Positions 28,148 through 33,498 of a stretch of 33,498 bases of DNA are shown one piece after another. Origin of the DNA: Phycisphaerales bacterium (GTDB lineage: Bacteria; Planctomycetota; Phycisphaerae; Phycisphaerales; UBA1924); contig JACVCL010000014.1 in NCBI GenBank assembly GCA_016742075.1, positions 1-33,498 of the forward strand. Direction: 5' to 3'. A program made the translations under genes and the position numbers. The stretch's first letter is position 1. Each line of letters opens with the position of its first letter. The notes under the pieces are model-generated. The model saw only the letters and a list, made by a program, of their open reading frames with translations. It had not been told where the DNA came from and did not search any database.

Positions 28148-28702
28148 TCACCAGCTCGAGCGAAGCTCGGCGACGAGGTCTTTGGCCAGCCGGTCCACCG
28201 CTGCCCGCTGCCCTAGCTCGATGGGCTCCTGGGCCCCCCGGGAGGGCACGAACGCGGCGGAAGCCCGGAAGTTGCGCCGGGCCACCAGCACCTCGCCCGT
28301 CCGGTTGTTCTTCCACTGGAAGTTCACCGCTAGGTCGACCGCCATCTCCTGGACGAGACCGGTGACATCCTGCGTGGAGAGCTTGCGGAGGTCGACGGCG
28401 GCGATCGAGCCGGTGAGCGACGTGTCGCCGCCCGGCGATCCGCCCGCCGCGGCGTCGCCGGCGTCGCCGCGGGAGACGACGCGCCACGGCGTGGCGCGGT
28501 GGATTTCCTTGATGATCGCGTCGGCCAGCTGGGCCTCGAGGCCGTGATAGAAGGTCGGATTGTCGAACAGCGGCACCGAAACCGTCTGAACGTCGGTGCG
28601 GTAGGCCGTGGCAAAGACGTATCCCTGCTTCGGGTCCGAGGCGCAGCCACCGAATATCGGCAGGCCGACCGCCGCGATCAGCACGCCGAGCGTAATCCTC
28701 AT
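28148..28702 (-). CDS. lptE: LPS-assembly lipoprotein LptE
   Basis: This 184-residue protein has a lipoprotein signal: MRITLGVLIAAVGLPIFGGC, with Cys20 as the lipidation site. The mature part begins with the LptE pattern GYVFATAYRTDVQTVSVPLFDNPTFYHGLEAQLADAIIKEI and continues in the small alpha/beta fold of this family (DTSLTGSIAAVDLRKLS, VDLAVNFQWKNNRTGEVLV). LptE plugs the LptD translocon that delivers LPS to the outer leaflet; LptD is not in this window. The start ATG overlaps the stop of the bamD-like gene (ATGA), so the two are coupled. The longer frame to 28954 is inside that gene and is rejected. Its presence implies an LPS-bearing outer membrane. Confidence 0.85.
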   Translation of the reverse strand: MRITLGVLIAAVGLPIFGGCASDPKQGYVFATAYRTDVQTVSVPLFDNPTFYHGLEAQLADAIIKEIHRATPWRVVSRGDAGDAAAGGSPGGDTSLTGSIAAVDLRKLSTQDVTGLVQEMAVDLAVNFQWKNNRTGEVLVARRNFRASAAFVPSRGAQEPIELGQRAAVDRLAKDLVAELRSSW

Positions 28703-29853
28703 GGCTGCCCGCCCCCGCCCGCGGGCGACAGACCCGGGGCGGCGGGGCCCTGCGGAGCGACCTTGTCGGCCGCGGGGCCTCGGACATCGACCGGCCCGGT
28801 CGGGCCGGTGGCGCCGCCGGGCGCCTCGATGGCCCACCCGCGTTCCTTCATGATGCTCCGTGCGCGGTCGGCGGCCACGCTCGAAGGGAAGGTGCCGATG
28901 AGCCGCTGCAGCGTGTAGCGGGCCCCCGAAGGCTGGCCGCGCCGCTGGTACCACTCGGCGGCGTCGAGGAGCGACGCCGCGCGGGACTCGTCGATGCGGT
29001 TAACCAGCCCCTCGTTCAGCCCGGTCTGCTCGCTCGCCGCGGGGTGACGGGCCTGGTAGGCCCGGATCTCGACCGACGCGTCGAGCAGGCTCACGGTGTC
29101 GTACCTGGGGCCCTTGAAGCGAGCGATCTGGCAGAAGATCTTCCGGCGCTGGGCCTTCTCGCGGTTGGGCCCGAGCGGGTAGTTCTGAAGGTACAGGTCG
29201 TAGACATCCTGCGCCAGCTTCACGTCTCGGCGACGGTAGTAGAAGTCGGCGAGAGTGATCATCGCCTGCTCGCCCAGCCGGGATCCAGGCAATCGCTCCT
29301 GGATGCGCATGAGCAACTCGACACCCTCGTCATAGGCCGAGGAGATCCGCAGACCCAGCCAGCGGCGCCGGAGGGGATCTTCGAACGAGGCGATCTCCTC
29401 CGCCCCCACTTTTTCCGCTCGCGGGACCATGCCGAGGTAGCGGATCGCGATGCCGTACTCGCGCTCGAGGGCCAACTGGAACTCTTCGCTGCCGGCGTGC
29501 TTGTTCGCCAGGGCCTCGTAGTCGTAGAGGGCGTTCCACTCGTCGCCGCGGGCGAGGCGGGCGTCGCCTCGGGTGAGGAGCGCCAGCGGCAGCCAGCGGT
29601 TGCTGGTGCGTTCGTTGGCGCTGAGCCACGGGTCGAGGAGCTCCTCGGCCTTGGCCGGCTGACCCGCGGCCAAGGCGCGGCGGGCCTCGGCGATCAGGCG
29701 CCCGTCGGCGTCCGACTCGTCAGGCGACGGGGGCGCTGGCTGCCAGGACCTCTCCGGGTCGAGCCGGAACTCCTGGGTCTGGGCGAAGGCGGCCGTCGGG
29801 GAGGCCCCGGCGATGATTGTCAGCAGCGCGGCGATGGTCGGCCGATGGAGCAT
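28699..29853 (-). CDS. BamD-like TPR protein, exported
   Basis: This 384-residue protein has a Sec signal (MLHRPTIAALLTIIAGASPTAAFA before QT). It has TPR-like helical pairs (about 55-140 and 165-330) in the style of BamD/YfiO and YbgF: LIAEARRALAAGQPAKAEELL, DEWNALYDYEALANKHAGSEEFQLALEREY, LGEQAMITLADFYYRRRDVKLAQDVYDLYLQNYPLG, and a late GARYTLQRLIGTFPSS. BamD helps fold outer-membrane beta-barrels. Unlike classical BamD no lipobox cysteine is present, so it would be periplasmic or held by partners. The tail is Gly/Pro-rich. It is coupled to lptE by a four-base overlap, which supports an outer-membrane assembly role. A TATCGT box seven bases upstream suggests a leaderless start. Confidence 0.75.
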   Translation of the reverse strand: MLHRPTIAALLTIIAGASPTAAFAQTQEFRLDPERSWQPAPPSPDESDADGRLIAEARRALAAGQPAKAEELLDPWLSANERTSNRWLPLALLTRGDARLARGDEWNALYDYEALANKHAGSEEFQLALEREYGIAIRYLGMVPRAEKVGAEEIASFEDPLRRRWLGLRISSAYDEGVELLMRIQERLPGSRLGEQAMITLADFYYRRRDVKLAQDVYDLYLQNYPLGPNREKAQRRKIFCQIARFKGPRYDTVSLLDASVEIRAYQARHPAASEQTGLNEGLVNRIDESRAASLLDAAEWYQRRGQPSGARYTLQRLIGTFPSSVAADRARSIMKERGWAIEAPGGATGPTGPVDVRGPAADKVAPQGPAAPGLSPAGGGGQP

Positions 29854-29860
29854 GGCCTGT

Positions 29861-29866
29861 ACGATA
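29861..29866 (-). promoter_or_regulatory. Candidate -10 of the bamD-like/lptE operon
   Basis: TATCGT on the minus strand lies seven bases before ATG 29853, within the 38-base divergent gap to the lipid-kinase gene. A transcript from it would be nearly leaderless. On the plus strand the overlapping TACGAT (29860-29865) could serve the GTG at 29892. Confidence 0.3.
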
Positions 29867-29891
29867 AACCCAGTCGCGGAATCCTGCAGCG

Positions 29892-30764
29892 GTGAACGTC
29901 GTGGTGGCCTACAACCCGATCGCGGGACGGGGGCTCGGGGCCCGCGTGGCCGCCGAGGCCCGTGCGGCCCTCACGGCCCTGGGGCACCCGGTTCGGCTCG
30001 TAGAAACCGGGGATGAAGGCGCTCTCCGACGTTCGCTCGACGGCTCGGCCGTTTGCGCGATCGTCGGCGGGGACGGAACGGTGAACCTCGTGGCGGCCGT
30101 GGCGGGTCCGCTGGGCGTGCCGGTGTACCAGCTGCCCACCGGCACGGAGAACCTGTTCTCGCGTGCTTTTGGGATGGGCGGGGGCACGTCCGGCCTGTGC
30201 CGGGCCGTCGAGGCGGGACGGGTCGAATGGATCGACTCAGCGGCGGCCGACGGGCGGACGTTTCTGCTCATGGCCTCGGCCGGGTTCGACGCCGGGGTGG
30301 TCGAACGGCTGTCGAGGACGCGCCGCGGGAGCATCAGCCACCTGAGCTACGCCGGGCCCGTCCTGGCCGAACTGATGGGGCCGCGCGACCCGCCGCTGGA
30401 CATCACCGTGGACGGCGGGCCGTTCGTGCGGCGTGCCCGCGGGCTGGTGGTGGTGGCCAACTGCCGCCAGTACGCCCTGCGCCTGGACCCCGCCCGCGAC
30501 GCCGACCCCCGCGACGGGCTGCTCGACGTGGTGTTCGTGCCGATGGAGCCCGCGGAGATCATCCCCTGGATGTTCCGGCTGCGTTTGGGGCTTGGCGCGC
30601 ACGACAACGGCGTGCTGCGAACGCGGGGAAGACAGATCCGGATTGAGTCGGAAGGTGTCGCGGCCCCGCTCCAGTGCGACGGGGAGGCGGCGGGGTTCAC
30701 GCCGGTCGACATCGTGATCCGCCCGCGGAGTGTCGCGGTGCTTCGGGGCGACGCCACCCGCTGA
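29892..30764 (+). CDS. Diacylglycerol kinase family lipid kinase
   Basis: This 290-residue protein of the DAGK/sphingosine-kinase/YegS family starts at GTG 29892. NPIAGRG (8-14) begins the catalytic domain, GGDGTVN at 59-65 binds ATP phosphate, and LPTGTENLFSRAFG (81-94) follows. The C-terminal beta domain has the usual RGLVVVANCRQYALRLDPARDADPRDGLLDVV pattern and ends with CDGEAAGFTP. These enzymes phosphorylate diacylglycerol, ceramide or long-chain bases; the substrate is open. It is divergent from the bamD-like gene and convergent with the YacL-like gene, nine bases away. Confidence 0.92.
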   Translation: MNVVVAYNPIAGRGLGARVAAEARAALTALGHPVRLVETGDEGALRRSLDGSAVCAIVGGDGTVNLVAAVAGPLGVPVYQLPTGTENLFSRAFGMGGGTSGLCRAVEAGRVEWIDSAAADGRTFLLMASAGFDAGVVERLSRTRRGSISHLSYAGPVLAELMGPRDPPLDITVDGGPFVRRARGLVVVANCRQYALRLDPARDADPRDGLLDVVFVPMEPAEIIPWMFRLRLGLGAHDNGVLRTRGRQIRIESEGVAAPLQCDGEAAGFTPVDIVIRPRSVAVLRGDATR

Positions 30765-30773
30765 CCAACGCGG

Positions 30774-32063
30774 CTAGCCTCGGCGAGGGTTCCGCAGCGC
30801 CCGGCGCTCTCCGGCCGGCGAGGCACGTGACGGCTGAGGAGATGCCGCGGCCGGCGACTGGGCGGTGAGCGCAGCCTTTCCCTCGGGGAAGCCCGGGGAA
30901 TCTCCTTGGGGTTCGGCGGGCGCGCTCTCGGGGGTCGGCGCTCCCACCTCCGGCCCGGCCGGGCGGGCGAACACGAGGCGTCCGGCCGCGGTCTGGACGC
31001 TGGAGGTCACGACCGCGTCGATTTCTTCGCCGATGAGGGCGGCCCCGCCGTCGACCACGACCATCGTGCCGTCCTCGAGATAGCCGACGGCCTGCCCGTG
31101 CTGCTCGCCCCGTTTCGCAAGAGCGAGCCGGATGTTCTCGCCCGGGAGCAGCCGCGGCCGGACCGCGGCGGCGAGCGTGTGAAGATTGAGGGTCTCGACG
31201 CCGCGGATGGCCGCCACCTGCTCGAGGGCTGAGTCGGTGGTCACGATCACGGCGGGTAGGCTCTGGGCGAGCTCGACGAGCATCTGGTCGGTCCCGAGGC
31301 CGGGGACCGGCGTGTCGTCGATCGTGACATCGAGGCGGGCCGAGCGCTGGAGCCGGGCGACCATGTCGAGCCCGCGCCGGCCCCGCGATCGCTTGAGCTT
31401 GTCCGATGAGTCTGCGAGCGTCTGCAGCTCGTCGAGCACGAACCGAGGGATGATCAGGGCTGTCTGGAACACGCCGGTTTCGGCGATATCGGGGGCCCGT
31501 CCGTCGATCAGGGCCGAGCTGTCGAGGATGAGCGGCTTGGAACCGCGGATCTGCTTGGCGAACTCGACGTACGGGATGACCAGGCGGAAGTCGTCTTGGG
31601 TCTGAAGAATGGTGGCGCTGGCGAGGTAGCACATCGCCACGCCGATGACGACCTTCGCGGTAAACAGCAGGCGGTGGTAGATGGGATCGACGTTGTAGAC
31701 GACCCGGAGATAGTCGATCACGTAGCCGATGAGGAAGGCCAGGAGCAGCCCGGCGACGCACCCGAAGAAGATCGCCGAGAGGGTTGAGAGCTTGCGGCGC
31801 GGCGTGAGGATGTCGACCGCGACGATGAGGGCGAAGAACACCGTGACCGAGAGGAGCAGCCCGATCCACACCGGGGTGATCCGGGCGTCGCCTTGGACAA
31901 AGATGCCGTGCTCGGGCTGGGTGGGGTCGGAGAGCGTGACGATGGTCACGGCGCTGATGAGCATCATCAGCAGGAAGGCGAATGCCCGAAGGAAGCGGAC
32001 GACGTTGGCCCGCTGCTTCTGCAGTACATCGTGCCGGGACCGCGGTTTCGGGGCTTGGCCCAT
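30774..32063 (-). CDS. YacL-like membrane PIN/TRAM-domain protein
   Basis: This protein has 429 residues. Four transmembrane segments (about 22-44, 63-85, 92-118 and 133-152) are followed by a cytoplasmic PIN nuclease-like domain (172-298) with acidic site residues: Asp181 in LILDSSALIDGR, Glu212 in FVLDELQ, Asp259 in GTDQ, and Asp277 in VTTDSAL. A TRAM domain (about 303-365) with LLPGENIRLALAKRG and GQAVGYLEDGTMVVVDGG follows and suggests RNA binding. This is the order of Bacillus YacL and mycobacterial homologues. A disordered Pro/Ala/Ser-rich tail of about 60 residues is extra. It may act on RNA at the membrane. TACCAT five bases before the ATG may be a -10 of a leaderless transcript. Confidence 0.88.
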   Translation of the reverse strand: MGQAPKPRSRHDVLQKQRANVVRFLRAFAFLLMMLISAVTIVTLSDPTQPEHGIFVQGDARITPVWIGLLLSVTVFFALIVAVDILTPRRKLSTLSAIFFGCVAGLLLAFLIGYVIDYLRVVYNVDPIYHRLLFTAKVVIGVAMCYLASATILQTQDDFRLVIPYVEFAKQIRGSKPLILDSSALIDGRAPDIAETGVFQTALIIPRFVLDELQTLADSSDKLKRSRGRRGLDMVARLQRSARLDVTIDDTPVPGLGTDQMLVELAQSLPAVIVTTDSALEQVAAIRGVETLNLHTLAAAVRPRLLPGENIRLALAKRGEQHGQAVGYLEDGTMVVVDGGAALIGEEIDAVVTSSVQTAAGRLVFARPAGPEVGAPTPESAPAEPQGDSPGFPEGKAALTAQSPAAASPQPSRASPAGERRALRNPRRG

Positions 32064-32068
32064 GGGGG

Positions 32069-32074
32069 ATGGTA
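32069..32074 (-). promoter_or_regulatory. Candidate -10 of the YacL-like gene
   Basis: TACCAT on the minus strand stands five bases before ATG 32063, with no Shine-Dalgarno visible. It fits the leaderless pattern seen at several other genes here. Confidence 0.25.
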
Positions 32075-32106
32075 GGGGCCGGCTGGTCCGGCGCGGGCGG
32101 GGCGGT

Positions 32107-32112
32107 TACCAT
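32107..32112 (+). promoter_or_regulatory. Candidate -10 of the SRP RNA gene
   Basis: TACCAT ends seven bases before the first paired base of the SRP RNA (32120), the right place for transcription to begin at the 5' end of the stem. The -35 region is GC-rich and unclear. Confidence 0.35.
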
Positions 32113-32119
32113 CGAATGA

Positions 32120-32249
32120 GCGTCGCGTCGGTTGGCGACCGGGCCCGGTGCACGGATGGCCCGTGAACCTGGTCAGGGCTTGACCGCAGCAGCCATAAGC
32201 GGCCGTCGTCCGGTGCCGCCGGTGTCCTGGTCGCCAACCGGCGCGATGC
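32120..32249 (+). ncRNA. ffs: Signal recognition particle RNA (4.5S/small bacterial type)
   Basis: The apical core of helix 8 is recognisable: GGTCAGG at 32171-32177, then nine bases, then the asymmetric-loop strand GCAGCAGCC (32187-32195), the hallmark of SRP RNA where Ffh binds. The ends form a long stem: 32120-32140 pairs with 32229-32249 over 21 positions with only two G-T wobbles, so the gene length of about 130 bases is well bounded. The apical loop lacks the usual GGAA; at equal length it reads UGAC there, a URRC-type loop. The gene lies 59 bases before dnaX, a common location for ffs. No U-tract terminator follows, only a CCGGCC-TTG-GGCCGG hairpin at 32257-32271. Confidence 0.85.
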
Positions 32250-32256
32250 GAAGCAC

Positions 32257-32271
32257 CCGGCCTTGGGCCGG
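32257..32271 (+). terminator. Short hairpin after the SRP RNA
   Basis: CCGGCC and GGCCGG pair around TTG seven bases past the end of the SRP RNA. With no T tract it is a weak terminator or a processing signal between ffs and dnaX. Confidence 0.3.
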
Positions 32272-32290
32272 CGTGGACCGGGGCGCGGAC

Positions 32291-32299
32291 TGCTAAACT
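32291..32299 (+). promoter_or_regulatory. Candidate extended -10 of dnaX
   Basis: TGCTAAACT fits TGnTAnnnT and ends nine bases before the dnaX ATG at 32309, so the transcript would have almost no leader. AGGG at 32301-32304 could be a weak ribosome site for read-through transcripts from ffs. Confidence 0.4.
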
Positions 32300-32308
32300 C
32301 AGGGTCTC

Positions 32309-33448
32309 ATGGCGTACACGGTGCTGGCGCGGCGGTATCGGTCGAGAGCCTTTGACGAGGTGGTCGGGCAGGGGGTCATCGCGCGGACGCTGCAGAACGC
32401 CATCGACCAGGGGCGCGTGGCCCACGCCTACCTGTTCGTCGGGACGCGCGGCGTCGGCAAAACGTCGATGGCCCGCATTTTCGCCAAGGCTCTCAACGGC
32501 GGGTCGGAAGAGGTTGACCAGCTGATCATGTCGGGCCAGGACACCGACGTGATCGAGATCGACGCGGCGAGCAACAACAGCGTCGAGAACGCCCGCGAGC
32601 TCATCGCCAACTGCGTGTACCGGCCGCTGCGCGGCAAGAAGAAGATCTACATCATCGACGAGGTGCACATGCTGTCGACGGCGGCGTTCAACGCGCTGCT
32701 GAAGACCATGGAGGAGCCTCCCGAGCACGTCGTGTTCATCCTGTGCACCACCGAGGCGCACAAGGTGCCGGCGACGATCCAGAGCCGGTGCCAGCGGTTC
32801 GACTTCAAGAATCTCTCGGCCGAGCAGATCGCGGGGCATCTGGCCGCGGTGGTGAAGGGGGAGAAGATCAAGGCGGCGCCGGACCTGCTGCACGCCGTGG
32901 CCCGCCTCGGCAACGGCTCGATGCGCGACGCCCTGAGCCTGCTCGACCGGCTGATGGCGGCCGCCGGCCACGGCGAAACGCTGACGGTGGAAACGCTCGA
33001 GGAACTGCTGGGGCTGCCCGACCGGCAGCTGATCAGCGGGCTCATCGAGTCGCTGGCCTCGGGCGATCCGGCGCGGGCGCTCGCGTCGGCCGATTCGCTG
33101 CTGGCCAAGGGTGTGCCCATGGAGCAGATGCTCGACGCGCTGGTGGAACGGCTGCGCGACCTGCTGGTGATCCGCGTCTGCGGCGAGAAGTCCGGGCTGG
33201 TGGAAGCACCCGAAGCGGGCCGGAAGGCGCTGGCCGAGCAGGCCGCCCGCTTCGACGACGCGGGCCTGGTGCACATGATCGCGCTGATCGAGTCGGTGCA
33301 GCGATCGGCCCGCACCAGTGCCGCCGGCCGCGCGATCGTGGATGCGCTGCTCGTGCGGCTTGCGATGACGGAGAAGATCGCCGATCTGGGGGCTCTGCTC
33401 GCCGCACAGGCGGGTTCTCCGGCGGGAGCGCCGGCAAAAAAACGCTGA
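32309..33448 (+). CDS. dnaX: DNA polymerase III gamma/tau subunit (zero-frame, gamma-length product)
   Basis: This clamp-loader ATPase has 379 residues in the zero frame. Walker A GTRGVGKT is at 45-52, Walker B IIDEVH at 115-120, sensor 1 at CTTEAH (146-151) and the arginine-finger motif SRC at 159-161; domains II and III follow to about residue 350. The four-cysteine zinc module normally between Walker A and DVIEIDAAS is missing: only 16 residues separate ALN from that motif, against 26 in E. coli. The frame ends just after domain III with AKKR and stop, so the tau-specific domains are not encoded in frame. An A7 run directly before the stop, and an open -1 frame to the window edge, suggest that tau is made by frameshifting. 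Confidence 0.93.
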   Translation: MAYTVLARRYRSRAFDEVVGQGVIARTLQNAIDQGRVAHAYLFVGTRGVGKTSMARIFAKALNGGSEEVDQLIMSGQDTDVIEIDAASNNSVENARELIANCVYRPLRGKKKIYIIDEVHMLSTAAFNALLKTMEEPPEHVVFILCTTEAHKVPATIQSRCQRFDFKNLSAEQIAGHLAAVVKGEKIKAAPDLLHAVARLGNGSMRDALSLLDRLMAAAGHGETLTVETLEELLGLPDRQLISGLIESLASGDPARALASADSLLAKGVPMEQMLDALVERLRDLLVIRVCGEKSGLVEAPEAGRKALAEQAARFDDAGLVHMIALIESVQRSARTSAAGRAIVDALLVRLAMTEKIADLGALLAAQAGSPAGAPAKKR

Positions 33449-33461
33449 CGGCGGAGCCGCC
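33424..33461 (+). promoter_or_regulatory. Putative programmed frameshift signal in dnaX
   Basis: Three elements are in order: SD-like GGGAG at 33424-33428; a run of seven A at 33436-33442, in frame as gcA AAA AAA; and a small GC hairpin (GGCG at 33450-33453 with CGCC at 33458-33461). The zero-frame TGA is at 33446-33448. The seven-base gap between SD-like element and slip site equals that in E. coli dnaX as I recall it. After a -1 slip, 19 codons stay open to the window end and are rich in Pro, Ala and Thr, like a tau linker. The +1 frame is open as well, so transcriptional slippage or a sequencing error in the A run cannot be ruled out. Confidence 0.6.
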
Positions 33462-33498
33462 CCCGACCCCGAGAGCGGCGCCCGCCGCCCCCGCCAGC

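Noticed and set aside
31967-33274. 435-residue minus-strand frame over dnaX and the SRP RNA
   Set aside because: It is opposite a clear DnaX and an RNA gene and has no recognisable domain.

Overview
The window is GC-rich DNA with densely packed genes on both strands. It most likely comes from a member of the Planctomycetota, probably class Phycisphaerae. That placement is an inference from gene content. It rests on a Ser/Thr kinase fused to a TPR tail, a secreted protein with a PEP-CTERM-like tail (VPAP, hydrophobic stretch, RRRR), a TIGR03790-like secreted protein ending in a dockerin-like calcium repeat, Gram-negative outer-membrane assembly genes (lptE and a bamD-like gene), GlnRS next to GluRS, and an extra segment after KMSKR in GluRS. 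No tRNA, rRNA, CRISPR array or insertion sequence was found.

Layout, left to right. At 1-173 (-) is the truncated start of a secreted glycine-rich protein. At 635-1405 (+) is the PEP-CTERM-like protein, followed by a clear terminator. ftsW and murG (1553-3840, +) overlap by four bases and supply peptidoglycan synthesis. A long minus-strand block follows: gltX, glnS, a PknB-type kinase with TPRs, a small four-helix membrane protein translationally coupled to it, and a 725-residue protein of long TPR-like repeats (3837-12784). Next come a Gfo/Idh/MocA oxidoreductase, a lone atpC, a PfkB sugar kinase and fumC. At 17238-20283 (+) is a tightly coupled three-gene signalling operon: a sigma-region-4-like protein with a membrane anchor, a histidine kinase, and a response regulator with an XRE-type DNA-binding output. 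Then come a 6-pyruvoyltetrahydropterin synthase homologue with the PTPS-III signature, a GlmM-like phosphohexomutase, the TIGR03790/dockerin protein, ftsH, a GNAT/class V aminotransferase fusion, the bamD-like and lptE pair, a diacylglycerol-kinase-family lipid kinase, a YacL-like PIN/TRAM membrane protein, the SRP RNA gene and dnaX.

Much of the window serves the cell envelope: lipid II synthesis (MurG, with GlmM possibly feeding UDP-GlcNAc), the SEDS polymerase, LptE/BamD-like outer-membrane assembly, FtsH quality control, lipid phosphorylation, and perhaps modified amino sugars for lipid A. The rest is core metabolism, translation and replication.

The most notable points are as follows. 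(1) An A7 slippery run with an upstream SD-like GGGAG lies just before the zero-frame stop of dnaX, and the -1 frame stays open into Pro/Ala-rich sequence, as if tau required frameshifting. (2) The sigma4-TM / histidine kinase / REC-XRE operon is unusual. (3) One protein fuses an acyltransferase to an aminotransferase. (4) Six genes have a TAnnnT -10-like hexamer 5-9 bases before the start codon, which suggests leaderless mRNAs. (5) The SRP RNA appears to have a non-GNRA apical loop.
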